Source: CAVPCZ01 sp963779225
Lineage (GTDB): Bacteria > Bacteroidota > Ignavibacteria > UBA10030 > UBA6906
Reading direction: 5' to 3'
Assembly (NCBI GenBank): GCA_963779225.1
Contig: CAVZWW010000003.1
Location: forward strand, 3,100,001-3,164,000
Length of the DNA stretch: 64,000 nucleotides
The position numbers and the translations under genes are program-made. The notes under the pieces are model-generated. The model was not told the DNA's origin and made no database searches. It saw nothing but the letters and a program-made list of their open reading frames with translations. Positions 8,495-17,301 of the stretch are shown here, in pieces (the stretch's first letter is position 1; the number at the start of each line of letters is the position of its first letter).

Positions 8495-10135
8495 ATGGCT
8501 TCCGATCTCCGCCGCACGGCTGTAGCCGCTTTGCTCGTCACTGTTTTTGGATCCACAACTCTCCTGGCCTGCACCAATATCCTTGTCACCAGAGGCGCGT
8601 CTAAGGACGGCTCCACCATGATTACCTATGCGGCGGATTCGCACACGCGGTACGGGCAGCTGTACTTTCTTCCGGCGGCTGATCATGCAGAGGGAACGTT
8701 GGTCGACGTACACGACTACGGTTCAGGTGCGTTTCTCGGGAAAGTGAAACAGGTATCGCACACGTACTCTGTCGTCGGATTCACGAACGAACACCAGGTA
8801 TCAATGGGTGAAACGACTTTCGGAGGCCGTCCGGAGCTTGTGGACACGGCAGGCGTGATTGACTACGGGACCCTGATGTTCCTTGCGCTGCAACGTTCCC
8901 GGACTGCCCGTGAGGCCATCAGGACAATTGGAGCTCTCGTGAAAGAATACGGCTACCGAAGCTCCGGAGAGTCGTTTTCGATAGGGGATCCGAACGAGGT
9001 CTGGATCATGGAGCTCATCGGAAAGGGCCCGGGCAACAGGGGAGCTGTCTGGGTTGCGATGAGGATCCCGGACGGGGCGATCTCAGGACACGCGAACCAT
9101 CCGCGGGTGACGACCTTCCCCTTGAAAGACACGATGAATTGCTACTATGCGCCGGATGCGATTACCTTCGCAAGGACCAAGGGATATTTCACCGGACAGG
9201 ATGAACAGTTCAGTTTTTCAGATACGTATGCCCCTCTTGATTTCTCCGCAGCACGGTTCTGCGAGGCGCGAATCTGGTCAGTCTTCAACCGGGTGAATGG
9301 CTCGATGGGGGAGTACGAGGATTATGCGAAAGGAAAGAATCTCACCAGGCGCATGCCGTTGTGGATCCGTCCGGACAGGAAGCTCTCCGTGCACGATGTG
9401 ATGGAACTCATGCGGGACTACTTCGGCGGGACGGACCTGGACATGACGAAGGATGCCGGAGCCGGCCCCTTCGGATGCCCGTACCGCTGGAGGCCCATGA
9501 CGTGGAAGGTGGATTCGGTGGTATATCTGAACGAGCGCGCAATCTCCACCCAGCAGACGGCATTCTCTTATGTAGCCCAGGCCCGTTCATGGTTGCCCGA
9601 CCATATCGGCGGAGTGCTCTGGTTCGGCGTGGACGATACCTACCATACCGTGTACACACCCATGTATTGCAGCATTACGGCGACTCCTCCGGCTTTCTCC
9701 GTCGGAAACGGGTCGATGATGGAGTGGTCGGACGATGCGGCATTCTGGGTCTTCAATCAGGTCTCGAATTTCTCCTACACCCGGTTCAATGTCATCAGTC
9801 CGGACATACGCGCAAAACAGGCCGAGCTCGAGAGCAAATATCTTGCGATTGTCCCGGTCATCGATAGTACGGCTCTGGAGATGACAAAAGCCGGCCGGGA
9901 CAAGGCCGTTCAATTCCTGACGGAGTCATGTACGTCAATGGGCCAGTCGACATTTACCGAGTGGAAATCTCTGTACCACGCCCTATTTGTGAAGTACATG
10001 GACGGGAATATCAAGACAGCATCGGCGAATCCGCTCAAACCGGTCGTACAGCAGCCCGGATACAGCCAGGAGTGGAAGCGGATGGTGGCAAACGAAACGG
10101 GGGACAAGCTGAAGGTGCCGCCTCCGGGCAAGTAG
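8495..10135 (+). CDS. C69 family dipeptidase (PepD-like Ntn hydrolase)
   Basis: A 546-residue exported peptidase. The signal peptide ends at Ala25 and is followed directly by Cys26 in ACTNILVTRGASKDG. In family C69 this cysteine becomes the N-terminal nucleophile, so cleavage both exports and activates the enzyme. Further family features are SFSIGDPNEVWIMELIGKG near residue 160 and the SGHANHPRV segment. These enzymes release dipeptides from peptides. It has its own promoter and a Pro/Lys-rich short tail. Length and motifs agree with secreted Bacteroidota members. The Cys could alternatively be read as a lipobox cysteine (LLAC), but the catalytic reading fits the family better. Confidence 0.88.
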   Translation: MASDLRRTAVAALLVTVFGSTTLLACTNILVTRGASKDGSTMITYAADSHTRYGQLYFLPAADHAEGTLVDVHDYGSGAFLGKVKQVSHTYSVVGFTNEHQVSMGETTFGGRPELVDTAGVIDYGTLMFLALQRSRTAREAIRTIGALVKEYGYRSSGESFSIGDPNEVWIMELIGKGPGNRGAVWVAMRIPDGAISGHANHPRVTTFPLKDTMNCYYAPDAITFARTKGYFTGQDEQFSFSDTYAPLDFSAARFCEARIWSVFNRVNGSMGEYEDYAKGKNLTRRMPLWIRPDRKLSVHDVMELMRDYFGGTDLDMTKDAGAGPFGCPYRWRPMTWKVDSVVYLNERAISTQQTAFSYVAQARSWLPDHIGGVLWFGVDDTYHTVYTPMYCSITATPPAFSVGNGSMMEWSDDAAFWVFNQVSNFSYTRFNVISPDIRAKQAELESKYLAIVPVIDSTALEMTKAGRDKAVQFLTESCTSMGQSTFTEWKSLYHALFVKYMDGNIKTASANPLKPVVQQPGYSQEWKRMVANETGDKLKVPPPGK

Positions 10136-10255
10136 GCTGCCGGAGACATCGATCGTTTTCACAGCACGCTTCACACCGGCGGTTCGCTCTGTCCGCGGGG
10201 TCGGTTCCTGGCAGGTCGGATCTCACCAGCGTATCGGGTAGATGACCCCCGGGCT

Positions 10256-10651
10256 CTAGGGGACGATCTCGTTCAGCCAATACGCGGCAAATGACACCGC
10301 AAACCCGACCAACATGGAATAGGCAACGATCCGCCATGCCTTCTTTCTGTCCTGAGCCCTGAACTCCGCCTGTGTGACCGTGTCCGTTTTCCCCACTTCC
10401 GGTCCGACGTTGAAAACACTCTGCCATCCGAACGCTGCACAGAAACGCATCTTTCCTTGTATGAACCCGACAGCAGAGATCCCCGAGGGGAAGAAGAGAA
10501 GCACGAACCAGTTCCTCCCGGCATCACCATAGGCGAACAATGCCCAGAGCAGAGCGGTGACAGCGAGCCCTACCCAGCCAATCCTCTTCCGGAGAGCAAT
10601 TTCCGCCGGACCGATGTTGCACACACCCGGGATGTATTGAGCCGAACCCAC
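10256..10651 (-). CDS. small inner-membrane protein, unknown function
   Basis: A 131-residue protein with three hydrophobic segments, roughly residues 24-41, 45-64 and 108-127. Between the second and third is a charged loop (GKTDTVTQAEFRAQDRKKAW). The N-terminus carries NIGPAEIALRKRIGW. I do not recognise a family. It has a minus-strand promoter (TTGATT-N16-TATCTT at 10695-10722) and is convergent with the C69 gene, so it is transcribed alone. A reasonable guess is a structural or accessory membrane protein, but nothing supports a role. Confidence 0.65.
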   Translation of the reverse strand: MGSAQYIPGVCNIGPAEIALRKRIGWVGLAVTALLWALFAYGDAGRNWFVLLFFPSGISAVGFIQGKMRFCAAFGWQSVFNVGPEVGKTDTVTQAEFRAQDRKKAWRIVAYSMLVGFAVSFAAYWLNEIVP

Positions 10652-10694
10652 GAGTCCTGTAGCCTCTCTCTGAAATGACCGGTTGGCACACTCT

Positions 10695-10722
10695 AAGATA
10701 GAGAAATTATTCGCCGAATCAA
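10695..10722 (-). promoter_or_regulatory. promoter of the 10256-10651 gene
   Basis: Minus-strand TTGATT (10717-10722), 16 bases, TATCTT (10695-10700). The predicted leader is about 37 nt. Confidence 0.5.
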
Positions 10723-10767
10723 GAACTCTGTCCCTTCAGCTCTTATTTGCGTCAGCTCGTATTGTTG

Positions 10768-10797
10768 TTGACAATGAATACGTGAAGGTTCTATATT
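10768..10797 (+). promoter_or_regulatory. promoter of the ComEA-like gene
   Basis: Consensus TTGACA (10768-10773), 18 bases, TATATT (10792-10797), about 50 bases ahead of the chosen ATG. Confidence 0.65.
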
Positions 10798-10849
10798 AAT
10801 GTTTGTCGATTCCTGGTACCTTTTCCCGGTTTACATGAGAGGAGATCAC

Positions 10850-11179
10850 ATGAAGACCAACCGCCGCCTGGCACTCGCATTCGTTCTCTTGCTCGGCCTC
10901 TTTTTGGTGGACACAACGACAGAGGCACAGACATCAACGAACAAGTCCACGAAGCAGCAGGTAAATGCGACAAAGGTGAAGCCGGCTGAACTGCTTGACC
11001 TCAACACCGCCAGCGTGGATAAGTTGAAAGCACTTCCAGGCATCGGTGATGCATATTCAAAGGCCATTGTGAAGGGGCGTCCGTACAGGGTCAAGACGGA
11101 CCTTGTCACGAGGAATATTCTTCCTCAATCGACCTATGACAAAATCGTCAACCTGGTCATCGCAAAGCAGCCGAAGTGA
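10850..11179 (+). CDS. exported helix-hairpin-helix (ComEA-like) protein
   Basis: A 109-residue protein with a signal peptide of about 25 residues and a Thr/Lys-rich linker. It then has one helix-hairpin-helix unit, LDLNTASVDKLKALPGIGDA, ending in a short helical tail. ComEA proteins bind incoming DNA during transformation; short secreted versions are common and their role is less certain. A longer in-frame start exists at 10799, but it overlaps the -10/+1 region of the promoter, and the ATG at 10850 follows AGAGGAG. No other competence gene is in the window, so a link to DNA uptake is inference. Confidence 0.85.
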   Translation: MKTNRRLALAFVLLLGLFLVDTTTEAQTSTNKSTKQQVNATKVKPAELLDLNTASVDKLKALPGIGDAYSKAIVKGRPYRVKTDLVTRNILPQSTYDKIVNLVIAKQPK

Positions 11180-11296
11180 AAATCCTCCAGCCTTCGCGTC
11201 TACCGGTAAGGCCGGAATCCTCGATCGTACACAGTGAGCATGTCCAGTGAGGGGTAGAGCAATGCAAGCCCTTCTTCTTCCTGAACAGGAACAGCA

Positions 11297-13240
11297 ATGA
11301 GGATTTCACATATCCCCGGACATTTCAGCCGCGTCTTCGTTCGGCAGACACGATTTGTCCTCGTTTTCCATCTCGTGCTTTCGAGCCTTCCGTACTCTGC
11401 GTTTTCGTGGGTCTATCCGGAACATCGCGAAATCACACTCCGGGGGATCCAGAAGCTGGACTCTCACCATAAGGCTGTCCTCGACAGTCTCTGGGCCACC
11501 GCCCGTGTCGGACACGAGTCCAGGCTGAGCCCTACTCCTGTGGACACCACCGCAGACGAAACGCCCACGACAATCGACTATGCAGCGTGGCCTGCAATTG
11601 CCGGAGACCACTCGACCTCCGCGGCAGATATGCAGCACATCGTCCTTGAGAGCGATTGGATTCTCAAGGTTGCAGCGGTGACCGCGCGGCTGAATGCGGA
11701 GCTTTCGGTGGCCGGGTGGGAACGTCATGATCGCACAAATGCCCTGCGGAGCTCTGATATCAGCCTGCTCCGCGTGGACCCCGAATATGCCACCCGTGCA
11801 GGGGCGAACAATGTCCACTTCCTGATCGCTCGTCCGTACGCGGAAACAGATGAGCAGTCCTACGTTGAAACGTGCCTGGGCACGGGATGTGAACTCAATG
11901 CCATTGGCGCGTATGCGTGGTACCACTTGAGTGCGCTGGAGAAAGTCTCAGTGTTAGCCGAAGGAAATCTTACGGGCGCGGAGAGGAGCGCTCTTGCCCT
12001 GGCTGCCCTTGCCGATGAAGCGTTCGGCCTCCACTTTCTCGAAGATGTGTTCGCAGCCGGACATGTTGCGGGAACGAGAGGGGATGCTTCCCAGCGAAAA
12101 GGAACACACGACTACTATAATGAATTCGGTCTTGAGGCCCGCACCTGGGGAGGGAAGTCCATGGTGCTGAAAGGGGATGCCTGGATGCGCCCCGAAGATG
12201 CCGAACGGGCGAGCCTCGTCATCCGGGCCAGCCTGGAGCAGTTCCTCCAGGTCCTGGGGGGGAAAATATCGTCGCCGGCATTCCGTCCCGGGCAGGGGGT
12301 TCTCCTCACCGCGGACACATTGGACGTATGCCGGCTCGAGGTGATGCCCGCTCAGGACCTGGAAGCAGGCATCGGGCCTCTCTTCAGCAAAATTGTCATG
12401 GCAACGCCAATCCCCGGTCTCGGAGAAGGGGAAGGTGAGCTCCCCCGTTTCCGGAGCGAGCTCGGACCCTTTGTCGGCATCTCCCCCGCCCTTCGTGGAA
12501 GTGTGGCGAAAGGGGCATTCGGGAACGAACAGACAACACCCACCGGGATTGGCACTCTCGAGATAGGTGTGAGAATCGGCATCGGGCTGGCCGGGGTGCT
12601 GAGTGAGGCCGGCGACGGTCTGGTCTGTTTCGATCTGGGTATCAGACAAGATAGCCCGTCAACAACTTCGATCTTCGAGGACGAGGTCCTCAAACAATAC
12701 GGTCAGATCCTGGCCACCATCCCGTCGAGAGCCGCATTCACTTTCCGGTTGCGGGCCCCATTCTGGTTGATCCCGCTGGATCTTGTTCTCACGGCTCCGT
12801 TCCTTCTTCCTACCACACCGGAAACGTATGCCTCTATGGCGGTGCTGGCAGGAAACGGCGGTTTGATACCGTGGCAGGCCGGCCTGGCAACCTCCGTCGG
12901 GCGGTTTCAGTTCATACTCGGACGGGAGGTCGGTGTTTCGCTCTACGGATATATGAAGAATCCGGAACGGATTCTCTTGCCGGTAGGAACCCCGGAAGAG
13001 CAAGCAGCAATCCTCGTCGACATGCATTCGATGCAACTGGAGTTTCCATTTCTGGAATACCGGCCGTTCCGGAGCTTTTCACTGAACCAGACTTCAAGTC
13101 TTGTTGTTCAGCTGTTCGCCAGTGTCGATATTCCCATGAGCATCACCAACATCTATCCGGTCGGCTATCCGGAGCCGGAGTTGCGGTCCATATGGCAGCT
13201 GGGCTTACGGGTGGTCTTCGACTGGCGGCATTACTGGTAG
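11297..13240 (+). CDS. zinc-dependent phospholipase C-like domain fused to a C-terminal beta-rich (outer-membrane-like) domain
   Basis: A 647-residue exported protein. A signal peptide ends near SAFS, leaving WVYPEHREITLRG as the mature start. In zinc-dependent phospholipase C and S1/P1 nucleases an N-terminal Trp and nearby His residues bind zinc, so Trp38 fits that role. Further ligand-rich segments are FGLHFLEDVFAAGHVAGTRG near residues 245-265 and KGTHDYYNEFG near 275. From about residue 390 the sequence changes to alternating strands with aromatic girdles (LGPFVGISPALRG, FQFILGREVGVSLYGYM) and ends in VVFDWRHYW, which suggests a small outer-membrane barrel. The activity is not proven; the substrate could be lipid or nucleic acid. 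AGGA lies eight bases before the ATG. The next gene begins 40 bases downstream. Confidence 0.7.
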   Translation: MRISHIPGHFSRVFVRQTRFVLVFHLVLSSLPYSAFSWVYPEHREITLRGIQKLDSHHKAVLDSLWATARVGHESRLSPTPVDTTADETPTTIDYAAWPAIAGDHSTSAADMQHIVLESDWILKVAAVTARLNAELSVAGWERHDRTNALRSSDISLLRVDPEYATRAGANNVHFLIARPYAETDEQSYVETCLGTGCELNAIGAYAWYHLSALEKVSVLAEGNLTGAERSALALAALADEAFGLHFLEDVFAAGHVAGTRGDASQRKGTHDYYNEFGLEARTWGGKSMVLKGDAWMRPEDAERASLVIRASLEQFLQVLGGKISSPAFRPGQGVLLTADTLDVCRLEVMPAQDLEAGIGPLFSKIVMATPIPGLGEGEGELPRFRSELGPFVGISPALRGSVAKGAFGNEQTTPTGIGTLEIGVRIGIGLAGVLSEAGDGLVCFDLGIRQDSPSTTSIFEDEVLKQYGQILATIPSRAAFTFRLRAPFWLIPLDLVLTAPFLLPTTPETYASMAVLAGNGGLIPWQAGLATSVGRFQFILGREVGVSLYGYMKNPERILLPVGTPEEQAAILVDMHSMQLEFPFLEYRPFRSFSLNQTSSLVVQLFASVDIPMSITNIYPVGYPEPELRSIWQLGLRVVFDWRHYW

Positions 13241-13280
13241 GGCGAGGATCTGCTGCCGCGAATGCCACGAGGAGTATCTC

Positions 13281-14195
13281 ATGTCCAGAGTCATGTCCGT
13301 CACGGGTCCGGTCGAGCTCCCGTTGGCCGGTATCTTCCTCCCGCACGAGCATATCTTTTCGGTGTTCGGCCGGGAGCGCTCGCGCCACGTCACCTACGAT
13401 GAGGAGCGCGTGGTCGCGGCTGTTGTTCCGTACCTCCGGTACCTGGGGTCGCTCGGGTGCACGGCCATCGCAGACTGCACCTCCGCCTGGATCGGCCGCC
13501 GACCCGATCTCCTTCTGCGAATCTCCCGTGAATCCGGGATCGCCATCCTCACCAACACCGGCTACTATGGCGCTGCAGGCGGACGCTACCTCCCCGATGG
13601 GATTGAAGGGCTCGGCGTCGACGACCTCGCCGGAGCATGGGTGGCTGAGTGGGACGCTGGGATCGACGGGACCGGGATCCGTCCGGGGTTCATAAAAACA
13701 GGCATCGACAATAACAGCCTTTCGTCAACGGACCGCACGCTGCTCACTGCGGCCGCGAGGACCCACAGGCGGACCGGCCTGCTGATCCAGACGCACGCGG
13801 GCAACAATCCCCTGGCTGTTCACGAGATCCTTTCAATCCTTGAGGTTGAGGGCGTTCGCGCCGGTGCCCTGATGTGGGTGCATGCACATCTCGTCCAGGA
13901 TCAGCACCAGCTTGTCCGCGCCGCTCGCGAGGGGGCCTGGATATCGCTCGACGGCATACATCCCGAACGTGACGCGGCGATCCTCGCGACGCTTCTCCTC
14001 ATGAAAACAGAAGGGCTGCTGGATCGCGTCCTGCTTTCACACGACGGAAACGCGTTCACCGCCGACGGTTCGCGCAGGCCCTTCGATCATCTCCCCACGG
14101 GGTTCCGGACCAAATTCTTCGCGGAAGGCTTCAACGAGGCAGAGTTCTCCCTTTTGACTGAAACGAACCCGCGCCGCGCCTTCACCATCGGGTGA
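13281..14195 (+). CDS. phosphotriesterase-family metal-dependent hydrolase
   Basis: A 304-residue cytoplasmic amidohydrolase. All binuclear metal ligands of the phosphotriesterase group are visible: HEH at 22-24 (LPHEHIF), Lys139 in GFIKTG (the residue carboxylated to bridge the metals), His172 in IQTHAGN, His201/203 in WVHAHL, and Asp255 in LLSHDGN. Relatives act as lactonases or phosphotriesterases; with sugar-catabolic neighbours downstream a lactonase is plausible. GGAG precedes the ATG by six bases. It follows the phospholipase-like gene by 40 bases and precedes a promoter at 14214, so it may belong to the upstream transcript while serving the downstream pathway. Confidence 0.85.
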   Translation: MSRVMSVTGPVELPLAGIFLPHEHIFSVFGRERSRHVTYDEERVVAAVVPYLRYLGSLGCTAIADCTSAWIGRRPDLLLRISRESGIAILTNTGYYGAAGGRYLPDGIEGLGVDDLAGAWVAEWDAGIDGTGIRPGFIKTGIDNNSLSSTDRTLLTAAARTHRRTGLLIQTHAGNNPLAVHEILSILEVEGVRAGALMWVHAHLVQDQHQLVRAAREGAWISLDGIHPERDAAILATLLLMKTEGLLDRVLLSHDGNAFTADGSRRPFDHLPTGFRTKFFAEGFNEAEFSLLTETNPRRAFTIG

Positions 14196-14213
14196 GCCGG
14201 CGCCATAGCAACA

Positions 14214-14242
14214 TTGTATGATGAGAAAAAGGGTGTTATATT
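14214..14242 (+). promoter_or_regulatory. promoter of the carbohydrate-uptake cluster
   Basis: TTGTAT (14214-14219), 17 bases, TATATT followed by G (14237-14242). It stands in front of the TPR-thioredoxin gene and is the only clear promoter I see before the gene run that ends at 27331. Confidence 0.55.
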
Positions 14243-14286
14243 GTCTGAAATCCTGAGCATCCGTCCCCTTCCCGGAAGGAAACCCT

Positions 14287-16185
14287 GTGCGAATCAAGTC
14301 AAAGATCTCCCATGGAATACTGTATCTGGCAGTCCTGCTGACACCCGTCCCTTCCTCCTGGAGCCAGGTTCTGAAGCTGTCCCCGGCGGAGCCGGAGGTC
14401 GGCACGCAGATTCAAGTCACATATGACGAATCCGCACCGGGCGCAACAATCACGGGGGGAAATCCGCCGGTGCTGGAGGCGATGCTGATGCGGAGCGACG
14501 CATCCCCCATCCTGAAGGAGATTCCGCTCGAAAGAGACGGAAAGCTCTGGGTGTGCCGCTTTCTTCTCGACGACGAACTGTCGCGGCTGATCCTCATTCG
14601 AGTGGTTTCGGGTGAGCTTGTGGACGACAACGGGGGCAGGCCCTGGAACTATCTTGTGCACGGGAAGGACGGAAAGGTCTTGAGGGACGCGCGTGTCTTC
14701 AAGGCAACGTTTCTGGCGGGATACAGCATGAGGGACTTCAAACACGAGAAGGACTTCGCGACCGCATATGCGCTCCTCGCCGAAGAGCGGAAGGAATATC
14801 CGGACAGCTGGCGTGCGAGCACGACGGAATGGATGCTGTTGAACCGCGAAAAGCCGGCAGACGAAACGCGCAAGTCAATTGCCGCATCGCTGGCTGAATA
14901 CGAGAAGAGATTTGCCGGGAACCAGGAAGCCGTCGCGGCAGCCTTGACGTGGTATGAAACGACGGGTCAGAGGGCGAAGGCGGACTCCATCAGAAAGTCG
15001 GCCCTGGCGTCCGCCCCCGAAGGCAAGATCGCCGAAAACACCCGGCAGATGGAATGTCTAAGGGAGCGCGATCCGGCAAAGAGGGCAGTCCTGCTGGAGA
15101 AGCTCATGGCCGATTTCCCGCCCGGAGGAGAGCCATCAAACTCGTGGTCGATGAGGCTGGTCAGTTCGTACGTGCAGGCGGGACGAACAGACGACGCCAT
15201 CATATACGTGAACTCTCTTCCGCATCCAGACCCCATGATGTACAATCAGATCGCATGGACGATGATCGAGAAGGGACAGGATCTGGAGAAGGCGGTGGGG
15301 TTGGCGAAGAAGGGCGTTGACCTGACACGGGCATCGGCGGCCACGGGCAAACCACCCGACATGCGCCAGAAGGAATGGGAGGAACAGAGCAGGAGGAGTC
15401 TGGCCGGCATTCTGGACACGTACGCATTCGGCCTCTCCAAACTGGGAAAGCATGCCGAAGCGGCCTCCGCCTATGCCGAGGCCTATGCACTCGGCGGGGA
15501 CGAAGACTCGGAAATTACGCAACGGTATCTGGATTGCCTCCTGAAAGCGGGGATGAATACCGAAGCGCTGAAAGTTTCACGCGACGCCATCGTGGGGGGA
15601 AAGGAAACGCCACCTGCGGTCGAGGCCTTTCGGGCTTCCTACATTAAGGTGAACGGATCGGATAAGGGTCTGGATGCATCACTCGGAGAAGCCCGCGCTG
15701 CAGGTCTGAAGACTCTGCAGGAAGCACTCGTTCGGAGCAGGGTAAACAAACCTTCCATCAACTTCACACTGAAGGATCTCGGTGGAAAACAGGTAGAACT
15801 CGCCAGCCAGAAGGGCAAGGTGGTGGTGATTGATTTCTGGGCGACCTGGTGCGGACCGTGCAAGGCGTCGTTCCCGACCCTGCAAAAGGTGTACGATAAG
15901 TACCGGGCCGGCGGCAGGGTTGCAATCTATACCCTCAACACATGGGAGCGTGTGTCGGGAGCAGAGCGGATAGCTCTGGTGGAGAATTTCATGAAGGACA
16001 ACAAATACACGTTTCCGGTGCTCTATGACGAGAATTTCGTGGAGAAGTACGGTGTGGAGGGCATCCCGACGAAATTCCTGATCGACAAGAAGGGAAACAT
16101 CGCATTCAAGAGCATCGGCTTCAACGGTGCAGAAGAGATGGAAAAAGAGCTGACGATGCAGCTGGATATGCTGCTGGCGGAATAA
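14287..16185 (+). CDS. exported TPR-like protein with C-terminal TlpA-type thioredoxin domain
   Basis: A 632-residue periplasmic protein. A signal peptide ends near SSWSQ. A beta-rich N-terminal domain (residues 25-140) and a long helical repeat region (about 150-480) come before a thioredoxin domain with WCGPC (cysteines 522 and 525) and a cis-proline loop VEGIPTKFLID. Proteins of this layout act as thiol-disulfide reductases tied to envelope proteins. The start is GTG at 14287, preceded by GGAAGGA. It is 22 bases upstream of the GH172 gene. Its link to the carbohydrate genes is positional only. Confidence 0.82.
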   Translation: MRIKSKISHGILYLAVLLTPVPSSWSQVLKLSPAEPEVGTQIQVTYDESAPGATITGGNPPVLEAMLMRSDASPILKEIPLERDGKLWVCRFLLDDELSRLILIRVVSGELVDDNGGRPWNYLVHGKDGKVLRDARVFKATFLAGYSMRDFKHEKDFATAYALLAEERKEYPDSWRASTTEWMLLNREKPADETRKSIAASLAEYEKRFAGNQEAVAAALTWYETTGQRAKADSIRKSALASAPEGKIAENTRQMECLRERDPAKRAVLLEKLMADFPPGGEPSNSWSMRLVSSYVQAGRTDDAIIYVNSLPHPDPMMYNQIAWTMIEKGQDLEKAVGLAKKGVDLTRASAATGKPPDMRQKEWEEQSRRSLAGILDTYAFGLSKLGKHAEAASAYAEAYALGGDEDSEITQRYLDCLLKAGMNTEALKVSRDAIVGGKETPPAVEAFRASYIKVNGSDKGLDASLGEARAAGLKTLQEALVRSRVNKPSINFTLKDLGGKQVELASQKGKVVVIDFWATWCGPCKASFPTLQKVYDKYRAGGRVAIYTLNTWERVSGAERIALVENFMKDNKYTFPVLYDENFVEKYGVEGIPTKFLIDKKGNIAFKSIGFNGAEEMEKELTMQLDMLLAE

Positions 16186-16207
16186 GACCTATGGTCGGAG
16201 GAAAACC

Positions 16208-17203
16208 TTGAAGAAACTTTTCATTACACTCTTTCTCTTCGCTTCAATTGTCTGCGGACAGGAGAGGCCCATAGAGAGCTCGACCCGCGACTTGAGATCG
16301 ATCGATCCCGGCCCCATGGAAACGCTGGCCGGAATTCAATCGGTGGATCGAACACTGCATCTCAAAATTGCCGACCCGTCAGGGGGCACGATCAAGTCCT
16401 GGTTCATCCTTGCGCCTCCGCGAGCCATGTGCACAATCCTGGTTGACGGGACGACGCGATTCGCCGGAAGATTCGGAAATCTCTTCATGTCGCGCGCGAG
16501 TGTCATGTCGAGCCCCACGGGAAATGACGGATTTACAAGCAGATATTTCTCCCTGACCAATACCGGCCTGCTTAACGGGTATACAGCGGGACATAATGCG
16601 TACTTCGATGTTCCGTTTTCCGACTCGGTGAACATCACCATTGCGGGCGATACCGCCTGGGTTGCATTCTACAACATCTTCTATGAAATCGGGAGGCGCG
16701 AGAAGGGCCGCTACAATGAATTCTATGCATGCACAGGCGACAGCCTCCCGACCGATGCCAACGTCAATGACACACTGTTGACCCTGAAGAATGTCGGGAA
16801 AGGCGTGTACTGGTCATTGTACTACTGGATGCTCTCCGACAGCCTCACGGAGAACAACAGGGCATTCGAGGAAAGGGATTTCTATTGCGTCCCCGACGGG
16901 AGAAGCGTACATCTGTCGACCGGTACAGAGGACTATTGCGGGTACTACTACAACTGGCAGAGTGCCGCAGGGCTGGGGTCGCGCACGTCCGATTTCCACG
17001 GTTCACCCACATTCGGCAAACGACCGGACGGGAGTTACCTGGATGCGTTCTATAGAATACATGAGCTGGACCGGATACCTTTCGAGAACAGTTTCATCTT
17101 TTATTGGGAATCCTGGGATGGATGGCCGAAGATTCTGCAATCCCGGTACTGTCACATCGGCTACACCATCATCTACTATCTGGAACGGCGTCAGCCGGGG
17201 TGA
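16208..17203 (+). CDS. GH172 / DUF2961 family glycosidase, exported
   Basis: A 331-residue protein with a signal peptide (MKKLFITLFLFASIVCGQ). It carries the DUF2961 signature GTEDY at residues 239-243 within RSVHLSTGTEDYCGYYYNW, and the aromatic FYWESWDGWP segment near the end. This family is now CAZy GH172, with members that act on fructofuranosyl or D-arabinofuranosyl linkages. The start is TTG at 16208, behind GGAGG. It is the first carbohydrate-active enzyme of the cluster and probably trims an oligosaccharide in the periplasm before import by the ABC system encoded downstream. The actual linkage is unknown. Confidence 0.82.
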   Translation: MKKLFITLFLFASIVCGQERPIESSTRDLRSIDPGPMETLAGIQSVDRTLHLKIADPSGGTIKSWFILAPPRAMCTILVDGTTRFAGRFGNLFMSRASVMSSPTGNDGFTSRYFSLTNTGLLNGYTAGHNAYFDVPFSDSVNITIAGDTAWVAFYNIFYEIGRREKGRYNEFYACTGDSLPTDANVNDTLLTLKNVGKGVYWSLYYWMLSDSLTENNRAFEERDFYCVPDGRSVHLSTGTEDYCGYYYNWQSAAGLGSRTSDFHGSPTFGKRPDGSYLDAFYRIHELDRIPFENSFIFYWESWDGWPKILQSRYCHIGYTIIYYLERRQPG

Positions 17204-17301
17204 TAGAGATGCGCCCGGGTCTGCGTTTTTCCGTTACGCCGCCGCCGCACAGCGTGTGAATGGGCGAACTGTAACACAACCTGAATAGACCGGGAGGAGC
17301 G

